A stretch of DNA of 15,512 nt, taken from NCBI GenBank assembly GCA_024811115.1, contig JAKOGH010000235.1:1-15512 (forward strand), given 5' to 3'. Each line of letters opens with the position of its first letter. Position 1 is the first letter of the stretch. Source of the stretch: Terana coerulea (taxonomy: Eukaryota > Basidiomycota > Agaricomycetes > Polyporales > Phanerochaetaceae). Positions 1 to 8,782 of this stretch are shown one piece after another. Under the pieces are notes generated by a model that was not told the origin of the DNA, ran no database searches, and worked only from the letters and a program-made list of their open reading frames with translations. A program made the position numbers and the translations under genes.

Positions 1-14
1 TCTACTTCTCGAAG

Positions 15-49
15 TGTACATAAAGAATCATTTCGCGTTGTTATGTACA
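15..49. repeat. 9-bp perfect inverted repeat
   Basis: TGTACATAA at 15-23 is exactly reverse-complemented by TTATGTACA at 41-49, with a 17-nt AT-rich spacer. It lies just beyond the 3' end of the minus-strand candidate gene that stops at 198, so it could form a hairpin in the downstream RNA or be a terminal remnant of a small element. No matching copy is visible elsewhere in the window. The function is unknown. Confidence 0.5.
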
Positions 50-197
50 TAGTCTTGTGTCACTATCATTTATAGTACATGCTGTCATGGAGCTAACTGA
101 CCTCTCGTAATTGTACCGGGACAGCGAATTGATCTGTCCAAGTTTGTACTACAGACGTACGAATGAAGGGCGATGATAAAGGTGAGTAACGCAGTCA

Positions 198-919
198 TCA
201 ATAAGCATTACGGTCAATAGCTAACAGATCGTTATTCAACAGGCTGCCAAATGAGTTTGTGACGGGACGGTCGGGACGGGCCGATGGGTATTACGCAGTC
301 GTGAGTCGTGTGATCGTTCCGTGTAGTCAGGATACTTACTTGTCTGTTGATCTATCAAAGGCTCCTTCGAGCTCAAGCCCAAGGATCTCATCGCCTCTGC
401 TACCAGGCTCACCCGAGTCGGTCATGAACATGGTGATGCCCGATCCCTCATGGCTACAGTATAGTGAGTGCCCTGACCATTGCAATTGCACTCGCTCCCG
501 TGAAATAATACTGAGCCGAGGTGTCCGGTGTAGCTTCAGTAGTTTGCACTCTATCAGCCAGGTCAGTCAAAATAATTTCATTACTTCGGCGAGACTCTAA
601 TGTACATGATAGTGTCTACACAACCTACACCAGTGCCCGCCTTGTCCCGTCTCCGAACCCTACGGTGCACGAAGCAGCCTCGCTACCGTATGGCGGTTGG
701 TGTTTACTTACCCTCCCTGCCATGCAGAAGGCTAATGAGTTTCTGTTGGTCGTGAGGTTCATGCTTATGATTGCAGCCGCAGCCGTCGCGTCCATCATGG
801 ACACGCGTGCAGCGCATCGACCTTGTCGTCGGGTGGCTCTTTATCATGGGCTGCGTTGCAGCTCCCGCGTCCACGTCGGCTCCCAAGTCCTCTGCATTGG
901 TGCGTACGCGTGATGCCAT
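198..919 (-). CDS. candidate four-exon hypothetical protein (150 aa)
   Basis: No family is recognised. On the minus strand four segments join in phase: exon 919-712 (starts ATG), intron 711-597 (GTAAGT...TTAG), exon 596-512, intron 511-454 (GTATTA donor, CTCAC branch, TGTAG acceptor, 58 nt), exon 453-340, intron 339-244 (GTAAGT donor, CTCAT branch, GGCAG), exon 243-198 ending TGA. Junction phases are 1, 2 and 2 and all match. The middle exons read like protein: balanced, acidic, with a Gly/Glu/Asp-rich stretch (GEPGSRGDEILGLELEG) and few Arg or Cys, unlike the shadow frames around them. The first exon has a Cys/His patch (CGCNHKHEPHD). The start is the first ATG that gives a balanced N-terminus; ATGs at 847 and 814 are alternatives. 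A canonical intron on the opposite strand (182-242, GTGAGT, GCTAAC branch, CAACAG) overlaps the last exon, so an antisense transcript is also possible. The model is inference from splice signals only. Confidence 0.38.
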
Positions 920-2095
920 GGTGTTCGGCACATAGGCTGACGTCCTCTCCAGCCGCATTGACTGGCAGCATGCAGCATGGGCTCGGTGTGCACAGCCTGC
1001 CATTGTGCACTGGCGGCGGCTCTGCGCTGTCTAGTGGCGGAGCGCGCCTGGAAAGCGCAGCCGCCGCTCGCCTATGGCAGCCTCAGTGCCTCTGCGCCGT
1101 CTCCGCGGCGGCGAAGGGGTGCGCGGCATTGCGTGGCGGCTCTCTTTGCTTGAGCAGCACCGCCGACGTGCTCGCAACGGCCCCTGTCCTATGCCTCGTT
1201 TCCCCTTCCCTATGGTTGGTGCTGACTCCATGTGTTCGACAGCGGCGTTGCGCGGCTAGTCAGTCGCTCCGCCTGCGTCTTGTGCGGGATATCTGTGCGC
1301 ACATCCGCACTGGGTCGCTCTCGCCGTCTGGTGGCAGGGCCGTATGCCACAGGTATGTTCCTCGTCTTCCGTGTTCGCATTTCCACAGTGCATAACCCTC
1401 CATTTAATAGATCTAGAGGCGTGTGTGAGCGTCGCACATCAAGTGGGGAACCGTGCGTGCAGGACTCACCAGCAGAGTGAAAATGTCGCAGGGAGCACGG
1501 GCGGGCTGGAGAGACTGCAGGCGGCGACACCTAACGAAGGGAATGGCGCGCAACGCGAGCAGAGGGTGGGACTTTGCGCTGGTCTTGGAGCGCGCTCAAC
1601 TCGTCGTGATGTGCGCCGCAGGCTGATATCCTCATGTCGTCGCACGAGGGCTCGGTGCCCTCGTCGTATCCGTGGGAGGCGGCGACGCGCAGGGCATTGC
1701 GCAGAGACCGCCATCGCTGTCCAGGACCGCGTGCTTGCCAAGTCGTGCGCACTGTCGTTTATCTCTCCCTCTTTACGTCTGACTGACGCCGTTTCTGCTT
1801 ATTCAGCAAGAGGCCCGCGGGATACGCTGTCGCGCCGACGGCGCCGACGTCTCGACATCGTGCGCATACTTTGCGCGTCGTGTTGATGCGCCATGGCCGC
1901 CGGGCTTCAGTACACGCGTGCCTATGCGGCGATCTTCAAATACTGGCTTGTTACATTAGATTAGTTGCGGGTCCGGTGAGACGCAGAACGCGCAAGGGAG
2001 GCAGGAAGAGCCCGGGAAGCGGCTGGGGAGGGACGGCGGCGGGGTTCAAATAAGGGAACGGCTGGCGAGGAGTGTACACAGAGGACGGAGAGCAA
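920..2095. other. GC-rich stretch without a supported gene
   Basis: Every frame here carries moderately long open stretches, but they are rich in Arg, Cys, Ser and Leu, as expected from GC-rich non-coding DNA, and none shows a recognisable motif. One canonical intron-like segment is visible on the plus strand at 1353-1410 (CACAG before GTATGT, ATAAC branch, AATAG acceptor, 58 nt). It would join an upstream frame in phase to a short exon ending TGA near 1480, but the resulting protein is compositionally unconvincing. Confidence 0.4.
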
Positions 2096-2135
2096 TCGTA
2101 GAGGCGGCCGTGCAGTCGTAGAGGCGGCCGTGCAG
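2096..2135. repeat. 20-bp direct tandem duplication
   Basis: Two exact, adjacent copies of a 20-bp unit beginning TCGTAGAGGCGG and ending GTGCAG occupy 2096-2115 and 2116-2135. There is no third copy. The lack of divergence implies a recent slippage or duplication event. It sits in unassigned sequence about 200 nt from the small spliced candidate ending at 2335. Confidence 0.85.
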
Positions 2136-2334
2136 CGCGTGTGATTACGGACCTGGACCAAACGCGTGAGCTGTGAGAGACAACGTAAGCAAAATAAGGC
2201 TCAAAAGGTGTATATATACGTACAGGTTGAAATCTCGGCGGCGGCGACACCTCGTGCCGGCCTGTCTGAGTGCTGGGCTTTAGATGGGCGTGGTCGGCAG
2301 GCGCGAGTGTTGGCCGTACGCCGGTGTGCTGCGT

Positions 2335-2569
2335 TCAAGGGTGGGGTGGAAGCGTGCGAAGTCGGGTGTTCTCGTTCAAAACCTGCGGCGTTCTACGTTC
2401 ACAAGTTAGTAAGTCCGCGGCCCAGGCTTTACTCAAACAGGAGTGCTTACCTTCTCGCCACAGATGCGTTTCCGCCTGACCTGCCCGACCAGAACGACGT
2501 GCGGTGCGCACTGACTTGTGTCGCGGGCTGGCTTTTCATCTCAAGCGGAGGCGTATCGTCATAAACCAT
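2335..2569 (-). CDS. small spliced ORF (58 aa) or 3'-UTR exon pair
   Basis: Exon 2569-2451 (ATG start) and exon 2392-2335 (TGA stop) join in phase 2 across a 58-nt intron, 2450-2393. The intron has the best splice signals in the window: GTAAGC donor, a textbook TACTAAC branch point (2411-2405) and a TAG acceptor 10 nt further on. The predicted 58-aa product matches no family I know; it is polar, with no signal peptide or membrane segment. It lies on the same strand as the large gene at 3154-5419 and about 0.6 kb downstream. These exons may therefore be a small gene, a non-coding RNA, or spliced 3'-UTR of that gene. The splice signals are seen directly; coding status is inference. Confidence 0.33.
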
Positions 2570-3153
2570 GCATTGTATCAAATTTCGTTGTAATGTACTG
2601 TAGTTAAATAGAGCATGAGCATGGTCCATCCTGTCCGTAGGTAGCACAGGAGCAGGGGAAGACAAAAGCGCGCGGAACGCGGAAATCCAGCACGAAGCGG
2701 CACGGCCGCGTTTTGGGTGGGTGATCGTGAGTCGGGTCGTGAAAAGTCGTGAAAGAGCCATATGAGCAAGTTTGAGCAGGTGAGGTGTCGAGGGGCATGG
2801 CAGCGAGGCGCAAGAGTGTGGAACTCGGCGGTGACCTGGGCGGTCGATGCGATCGTACGATTACACTGGATAGCGATGTTATTCTTTGTATGTATCTTGT
2901 TCTTCTTGTTCGACCCTGGAGATGAATGTGTATGCGAGCGTACCGATGAACGATGGATGGTATGGAGAGCAGCGAAGACTATAGCACAGAGACCGGCGAG
3001 TGAAAAAAGTAGGCTGGCAGCGGCAAAACATGTACACGCAACGGATGACGTTGGGAAAGCGTGGTCTAGCGGAGGACGAGACACGGGGTTCTTCGATCGT
3101 CGCAAGCCGATCGTCGCTGACGTCTCGAACACCAATCTGCAAGCAAGCCCCGT
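2570..3153. other. 3' flank of the large minus-strand gene
   Basis: No gene is supported here. A plus-strand open frame starting near 2762 contains a hydrophobic run but continues antisense into the 3' end of the large gene, and its second half is Arg-rich shadow sequence. On the minus strand this is the expected 3'-UTR and downstream intergenic DNA. I see no clear AATAAA polyadenylation signal; AATAAC-type variants occur near 2880. Confidence 0.4.
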
Positions 3154-3277
3154 CTACCGTGCGCTCACGCTGCGACTCCGGTCCCGCGGCCTCGCGCCGA
3201 GCGCAAAGAACTTACGCCAGCCCGCGGGGCGCGCCGCGCCGTCGTCGTCGCCGTCGTCCGCAGGCGCGCCGAGGGCC

Positions 3278-5419
3278 CTACACGTCCGCGAAGGACACGT
3301 AGCCGTCCATCGCGCGGCACTGCGCCGCCGCCGTCCGCGCGTCGAACGGCGGCGGCGTCAGCAGGCGCGTGCCGTGCGGGTGCGCGAGCCGGCCGTAGAC
3401 GGGCGGCAGGGGCCATCGGAGTGACCCGGGCGAGCGCAGCGGGTGCGTCATTCTGCTCGCAGAGGTGCTTGCGCGTGCCCGGTTACCTGTTGAGGGCAAC
3501 TCGCTCCCGATAAACATCGGCGACGTTGGCTATATACGTCGAATTGGTGAGATATTTGCCTCAGAAAGTACAGACGGTGACTTACCTCGCCCGAGGCGAA
3601 AAACCACTCGCCCTCGCCGCTCATGTTGCGGCTGCTCGCCATCGAGTTCGTGCTGCCGCTGCCCGCGTTGTACTCCAGCTCCCGGCTGTGCTCGACCCGC
3701 GCGCCGCGGAAGCACGCCCTCGAGCTTGCTGCGCAGCACTCGCCTCGTGCGGGGTCACCGACGGCGACCGCTCCGGGTCGCCTGGCGATCCGGGCCCGGA
3801 CTGCGCGGCGCGTATGTGTCGACGCGGCTGCGAGAACGAGGAGCGTGAGACGCTGGGTGCAGAGCAGGCTGATCGCTGGAGCGCCGTGCGCGCCGGCGAG
3901 GAGCGACGACAGGGAGAGCGTACCCGAGGTCGTCGCTATGATGCCGGGGCAGGGGTGCTTGCGGACGCGCTTGGGTGAAGTAGGCTTGATGGCCTTGGCT
4001 CGACGACGAGGACGATCCCGAGGGCTTCTCCACAGCCAGCGTCTGCCCATCTCAGCTTCGTCTTCCTCCTCGTCTTCGCTATAGCATTCACCGGTGTCGC
4101 AGTAGGCGAAGGCCTCTAATGAAGCGTCGGTGTTGAGCGACGAGGACGTATTGCGGCGAGTGCGGCGACCAGTGGGCGATGGAGAGACAAAGCCATGGGC
4201 CGGCTGCGTTGCCCCAAATATCGATGGGCTGGGGAGACCGGCAAGCGTGACGAGCCTGTCGTGCTCCTCAGCGCGACGCAGGGTGTCGCGGAGCAGCTTC
4301 TCCGAGCGTGAGGGTGGTCGGGGCATTGGCGGGCGAGTACTTGCGAGCTGTGTCGAAACAGTTCTTGGTGAGGATGGTCTTGAGCGGGAACGCGACGCCG
4401 AACGCATATTTGTACGTGGCGTTGGAGAAGAGATGACGGGTGTGGGTGCGTGGATCTGCATGGACATGGCGAGTGGGGGCCCAGGGGCTGGGACTAGGGC
4501 TCGTCGCAGGCGGAAGGAGGAAGGAGATGGCGTCGAGCTGTGCAAGAGAGGGGACGTGAGTATTGAGCATGGCAGGGTATATGAGGGACAGGCGGTGCAT
4601 GGGGGATAAACGGGGAAGGGCGTGGCGAATTCGAAAGCGTGAGCGTCGAAGTCTGCCCCACATCTGGATCATCATACAGGCGCCCCAGGTCAATAGACGC
4701 GAGAAGCGGCAGGGTGTGATTGAATAGAGTTTGCGCAGGAACGCAGCACGGCACAATACATACAGTCCGGAGAAAACATACCTTGTCGACGGCCGTGGAG
4801 AACTCGGCGGAGCGGTCCCTTGACGGCGGCCGGTGGCGTCCGCAGGCGAAGGTCTGGACGCAGACGAGCGGTGCGCGGGCGGGGGCGTCGAAGGCGGGGA
4901 AAACGAAGACAGGAGAGGGAGAGGGAGGACAGGAGGCGGGGTGTGCGGCGAGCGAGGCACTTTAAGCTGCAGCTCCGTGCGCGTGTAATATTCGGCCGCA
5001 GAGGGCAACTCGTGGTGACGGTGATGGGCCTGGACGCCGGCCTGCGGGCTAAATTTCGATAGACCACCTGCAGGCCTGAGCGCCTTGCGGGCAGGAGACG
5101 AGGAGGGCGATCCCGAGTCAGGTGCAGGTCGCTGGCCCCGGACTCTCGCTCGGGTCGAAGGGCTCCTGCGATCCGTCTGTATGCGCGGAATGCCGGTCTT
5201 TGCGCCAGCTTCATCGTGTGAGCGCCGCGTTCTGCCTGGAAGACTGGGCTCGTCGTCAAAATCAAAGCGACGGACTTTTGAGCCGTTGGTGCGGCCCAAA
5301 CGTTGACAAGTCGAGCTCACACGGGGCGAGCGCGGGCTCGGTATGTCGCTGCAATCGGCCCATCGCGAGGAAAGAGGGGTCGAAGGCCCAGAAAAGGAGG
5401 AGGAGGAATAGCTGGTCAT
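3278..5419 (-). CDS. conserved-type Agaricomycete hypothetical protein, Ser/Pro-rich, 3 exons
   Basis: This is the best-supported gene. ATG at 5419; exon 1 5419-4782; intron 1 4781-4664 (GTATGT...CCAG) or 4781-4538 (better acceptor, CTCAC branch plus CACAG); exon 2 to 3586; intron 2 3585-3530 (GTAAGT, CTCAC branch, TATAG, 56 nt, phase 0); exon 3 3529-3278 (TAG). Length is 655 or 613 aa. The N-terminus is Ser-rich (MTSYSSSSFSGPSTPLSSRW), followed by long disordered Ser/Pro/Arg tracts. Exon 2 holds a charged amphipathic helix (SRSEKLLRDTLRRAEEHDR) and an acidic Glu/Asp tract. Exon 3 ends TPPPFDARTAAAQ...DGYVSFADV. No enzymatic domain, signal peptide or clear membrane anchor is visible; a nuclear or cytosolic scaffold or regulatory role is possible but unproven. 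Oddities: conserved-looking pieces sit in three frames at 3660-3830, and the terminal TAG (3280-3278) interrupts a frame that, after a 1-nt shift, continues VEGLGAP...WRKFFALG to a TAG at 3156-3154. The allele may be broken or the sequence may contain indel errors. Confidence 0.78.
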
Positions 5420-5986
5420 TTCTCGCTGATAACGTCGCGGCCGTGATTCGCTGAGTTCCAAGTCGAAGGTCGAAGCGTGTGCGTAACACACGAGGCGCAA
5501 GAAATTGTCAAGGGGAGGGCCACACGGCGGTGGACGTCGTGCAAGAGGTCGTCGGCGTCGCAGCCGGTGTCGTGTGCGTCGTGAGCGGGGCGGAGGTGGT
5601 GGTCTCTACGCAGGCCTCTATTTAATTAGTGAATTTCCCGTGAAGGGCGCAGCGCAAATTTGCTCCCGCTCTTTCCTTTTTCGCTGGGCTATCCCCCTGT
5701 TTCGTAGATTAAAGTTCGAGACCGCACCCGTGGCGGTCCATTGTGATCTCAGTCACAGCCCGCTCTCAGCCAATCGGCACTGTTATGCCTACCGCATGAG
5801 GCAAGCCACGCGGTCTGCCGGTCACGAGAGCGTGACTGGCAATGGCGGACGGGACACTCCTTCCGAAGTTTCTACCCATAAATTGAGTTTGCTGTTTCAC
5901 TCCACGATGACGCATGGCGTTATCCCTGCTATTCTGGCCTTGTCCGTTGTCGCACAAAGCGATTCGCACGCTTGGATGTCCTGCCC
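5420..5986 (-). promoter_or_regulatory. upstream/promoter region of the large minus-strand gene
   Basis: About 570 bp separates the ATG at 5419 from the next candidate ORF. Reading toward the gene, there is a CCAAT motif (plus-strand orientation, 5769-5773, about 350 nt upstream) and a TATA-like AATTAAATAG (about 5627-5618, some 200 nt upstream of the ATG), then a pyrimidine/GC-rich leader. A plus-strand frame starting at ATG 5907 (MTHGVIPAILALSVV...) resembles a short signal peptide followed by HAWMSCP but stops after about 48 codons; I do not accept it as a gene. The elements are seen directly; promoter function is inference. Confidence 0.4.
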
Positions 5987-6178
5987 TCAGCCGACGCACA
6001 AGAGCAGACAACGGCCGGCTTTTGTTCCTTTGAATTCGTTGTCTGGTTTATAACCCCTGTCTTCGTCCGTACCCCATTTTCTCTGGCAGATCCCGTGTGA
6101 TTTGTATGTCTTACAGCCACCGGAGCAGAGCGCGTAATGAACGCCGGCGTCGCGGTCTAGACCGGCGGGATCAATCAT
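5987..6178 (-). CDS. small Cys-containing ORF (63 aa), hypothetical
   Basis: An uninterrupted minus-strand frame runs from ATG at 6178 to TGA at 5987. The family is not recognised. It encodes a 63-aa polar, charged protein with five cysteines in a C-x3-C...C...C-x3-C arrangement and codon use with many C/G-ending codons, as in the large gene nearby. There is no signal peptide and no intron. It is on the same strand as the large gene, ending about 570 bp upstream of it, so it could also be an upstream exon or an unrelated short gene. A chance ORF of this size is quite possible in this GC range. Confidence 0.22.
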   Translation of the reverse strand: MIDPAGLDRDAGVHYALCSGGCKTYKSHGICQRKWGTDEDRGYKPDNEFKGTKAGRCLLLCVG

Positions 6179-6333
6179 CCCGGATCGCAATGGAGGTGGT
6201 CGGCCCAAGCGTCGGCCACCTTTGTTCCGTCACCGGACCCCGTTGCCGTCACCAGCACACGACATGACCTTGTCTCTCGACAGTTTCCAGGAGCTTTATT
6301 TCTCAACAAATTCTCAACGTCGTTATGTTCTAG

Positions 6334-7170
6334 CTCTATGTGGCGTGTGCTCGCGACAACATGTGCACAGAGTCATTCTTTGTATGTTCTGTTTCGTGTT
6401 CCCAACCCATATGTCGGATTTCTGTCTCCAAATGATCCCAGGCGCACGCACGCACGGTGGCCCCACTGCAGCACACTCGACATGCGCGCGTTGCTACGCA
6501 TATGCTCCACTTGCCTCGACCGCGGTCCGTGCGGAACAAATCTCTGCCAGTGTTTGCCAGTTCGCCAGCGCAGCGCCAAGCGTGCAGTCGCCCGGCGGCC
6601 ACCTGGGACGACCATCAGGCCATGAGGCCTGAGGCATTAGTTCCGGCGGGCACGACGGCTGATTCGTACGACCTTTTCAATGGGATCATGACGTGCAAGA
6701 GGTCACAAGCGCAGGTATACAAGGACCGGTAAGTAAAAGCTGTGAAAAATACACCGGTGTTAGTGCTCAGTTATACAGAACAGTACAGCGCACGCTGTGT
6801 TTGTTGAACTGGCTTGAGGTAAGTACGGCACTCGTGACATGTAGTTTGTTGGACGCTTTTCTGATCCTGTGATAGTTGGACAGGCGTATAAGGCCGCAGA
6901 CGTAAACACGCTGCGGTTTCGCATGTGGCCATGCCGGTCGCTGCTGGCCCTGATGTCGTTCTCCACTACATCATCTGAGCGTCGTGCTGCAGCTCCGGTC
7001 GGCGAGACAGCATCGCGCCCGCGTCACACGTTGGTGAGTACTATACTCCTTGTGTCACTATTACGGAATCGTATGGCCGCATGCTAATAATACTTGGCAT
7101 TACCCCCTAGCAGTTATTTCCGCTTCAACGTCTCATGTTTAATCCCCAGCTACATGCGCCCGGAGCTTAG
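6334..7170 (+). CDS. candidate five-exon hypothetical gene (3' part), plus strand
   Basis: Five open segments join in phase through four canonical introns: exon 6334-6381; intron 6382-6441 (GTATGT...CCCAG, 60 nt); exon 6442-6728; intron 6729-6778 (GTAAGT...ACAG, 50 nt); exon 6779-6818; intron 6819-6883 (GTAAGT, CTGAT branch, ACAG, 65 nt); exon 6884-7033; intron 7034-7110 (GTGAGT, GCTAATA branch, CCTAG, 77 nt); exon 7111-7170 ending TAG. An upstream acceptor (CTCAAC branch, TTCTAG at 6331-6333) suggests a further 5' exon that I could not place, so the start is open. The product (about 190 aa) has no recognisable domain and is somewhat Arg/His-rich, which weakens the coding claim; the four good donor/acceptor pairs strengthen it. 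It could equally be a spliced non-coding transcript. Confidence 0.33.
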
Positions 7171-7325
7171 AGATACGTCCTCGAGGTGTCTTGAGTACTG
7201 TCTATCCCTAGGCCGCAGCGTTTATAGCAACCGCTTCCAGCGCGAGCAGGCCTTCCTCGGTCCCTTCAGCGCCGTTCTCGCGTTCCGCTCGCCCTGATGA
7301 TCGGCTCGGGCAGCCTTCAACTCAA

Positions 7326-7849
7326 TCATCCCCACGTCACGAAGCAGCCACCCCCAGGGCCATCGGGCAAGCCGTAGGCGGGAATGACGTGTCCCCACAT
7401 GCTGACGGGCACGATCAGTCCGGTGACCAGCACGTTGTCTCCCTCCGATACCTGTGTTCCGGTGGACCCCCTCTGAACGCATGGACCGTATCACACACGG
7501 GAGGCGGAGGACCCAGGGTACATGTAAGAAGTAAGTCCCATCCACGTCCATGTATCGCGCCGCAGCCGGAGCTGACGCTCCTCCAGCGAAAAGTGCGCTC
7601 GCTCCGAGACTTGCGTTAGCCCACACGCGTGGTTTCCGTCTCTCGCTGCTCAGACCACGGTCTTACCTGAACCGTCGAATGCGGCCCCACTGTCCCCGTA
7701 AAAGATGTATGCGTGTTTTATGCCGTTGCATGGGCGCACGGGTGCGCGTTCTTCGCGATTGGCTGGCGCGAACGCGCGGTCCGAAGGCCCTTCTCTACTG
7801 TTGGACGTTCTCGAGGCGATTGGCTGGACGAGCGGGGCAGACGAAGAAA
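7326..7849 (-). CDS. candidate three-exon hypothetical protein fragment, minus strand
   Basis: No family is recognised. Three segments join in phase: exon from about 7849 (possible acceptor CTCAC...ATAG) to 7667, intron 7666-7581 (GTAAGA donor, GCTAAC branch, GGAG acceptor, 86 nt), exon 7580-7522, intron 7521-7473 (weak GTACCC donor, TTCAG acceptor, 49 nt), exon 7472-7326 ending TGA. The last exon is notably protein-like: alternating hydrophobics and glycines (VSEGDNVLVTGLIVPVSMWG) and a GLPDGPGGGCFVTW tail, like the beta-rich core of a small globular domain. The 5' end is undefined. The plus strand also has GTAAGT- and GTGAGA-type introns here (7531-7586, 7858-7926), but the exons they join are Arg/Cys-rich. 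I prefer the minus strand on protein composition; the weak second donor keeps confidence low. Confidence 0.28.
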
Positions 7850-8430
7850 CTATCGAGGTGAGAGGTTTGTGCGTTTGCACCGTTTTCTCTCTTGCTCCGG
7901 TTGCTGAAGATGCGTTTTCGCTATAGGCGATCGGTTGCTGTAGTCGTGGCTTTGTGGAGCGCGCGCATGACCGAGCAAGAGAAAAACACTCTGTGTATCT
8001 TCCGACAACTTGTGACCTGTCCATCTCCTCGTTCGGTCTATCGACGGAGCATGCGACGCATTTCTGACACACGACTGGTCGTCCAGGACACATACGATGG
8101 ACCACATCGACACACGACCACATAGCTGCTCTTGCTTCACTGCCGGTGCCTTCTGGGCTCGAAGCTCATGCACGAGGCCGTGTTTAAGCTCCCATGCCCT
8201 GTTTACTCAGGGCCGCACCGCCAGGCCTGTGGGAACGCGCGCACGTCAGAGCGATCGGCTACAGATCAAGGCAGACAGGCAGGCTCTGATGCACCGCACA
8301 TGAAGAAGCCTTGCTCGCCTTCTTCGCAGGCCTGCAAATCCGGGGATGTTCGTCTGGGGCTGGCTTTCTTATACCAGCCTATCGTGGTGAAGCGGCGTCG
8401 AAGACCACCAGAAGATTGCGGTGGAGCGTC
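7850..8430. other. unassigned stretch with one plus-strand ORF
   Basis: A plus-strand frame opens at ATG 8168 and runs 131 codons to 8563 without a stop. It contains a basic run (KRRRRPP) and several cysteines but no motif I recognise, and no intron or leader signal decides for it. A canonical intron-like segment, 7858-7926 (GTGAGA...CTATAG, 69 nt), precedes it. Nothing else in this stretch is supportable. Confidence 0.2.
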
Positions 8431-8449
8431 CTTGAGGTGTACACTCAAG
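8431..8449. repeat. 19-bp near-palindrome
   Basis: CTTGAG and CTCAAG arms flank a central GTGTACAC palindrome, with one asymmetric base. It is the first of several short inverted repeats clustered at 8431-8801. Confidence 0.5.
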
Positions 8450-8498
8450 AGTGAATGTGTAGCCTTGAAGCCTTCCATGCTTCCACCTCAAGCCGAAC

Positions 8499-8520
8499 CT
8501 TCGCGAAATGTCTTCGCGAA
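8499..8520. repeat. paired TTCGCGAA palindromes
   Basis: The 9-mer CTTCGCGAA, containing the self-complementary TTCGCGAA, occurs at 8499-8507 and again at 8512-8520, a 13-bp period. The same octamer recurs near 10402-10409. Such paired palindromes can be dimer-binding sites; that is inference only. Confidence 0.45.
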
Positions 8521-8763
8521 GCTTCACCCATGCTTGCTGACGAGGTTCGTCATATTAATTTGAGATGCAAATGTATATTCTGCTCAATATCATCAGTTTC
8601 AGGACCAGTCTGGCCTGTGAGTCTCATGAGAAGGTCGTCTGATTGGCATAGGCGCTCAACCGTCATTAACCCATTCAGCACTATGCGTCATAACCGGCCG
8701 TCGCGTACAAATATCGATTGCCGACGTGGACACAGTTGTCCTGCCTCTCGACCCGTCAGCTAA

Positions 8764-8778
8764 GCTCTAGACTAGAGC
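8764..8778. repeat. perfect 7-bp inverted repeat with 1-nt spacer
   Basis: GCTCTAG at 8764-8770 and CTAGAGC at 8772-8778 form a perfect palindrome around a single A. It covers the in-frame TAG that ends the first piece of the degraded gene, 4 nt before the next hairpin. Confidence 0.6.
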
Positions 8779-8782
8779 CCGC

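Noticed and set aside
823..1395. Plus-strand open frame of 190 codons, with an in-phase intron at 1353-1410
   Set aside because: It opens with TTG, is extremely rich in Leu, Ser, Cys and Arg, and shows no motif; it fits GC-rich non-coding DNA. Only the intron-like segment is worth noting.
2036..2060. GGTTCAAAT as a possible tRNA B box
   Set aside because: The downstream CC of the B box, the A box and a pairing acceptor stem are missing.
2762..3424. Plus-strand open frame of 220 codons with a hydrophobic run
   Set aside because: Its second half is antisense to exon 3 and the C-terminal tail of the minus-strand gene and is Arg-rich; no splice or start support.
5907..6053. Short plus-strand ORF resembling a signal peptide followed by HAWMSCP, as in copper-binding secreted enzymes with an N-terminal His
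   Set aside because: It stops after 48 codons, no intron leads to a continuation, and the minus strand carries a better-composed small ORF across part of it.
6985..7890. Plus-strand exon chain through introns 7531-7586 and 7858-7926
   Set aside because: The phases match, but the joined product is dominated by Arg and Cys with no globular character; the minus-strand reading is more protein-like.
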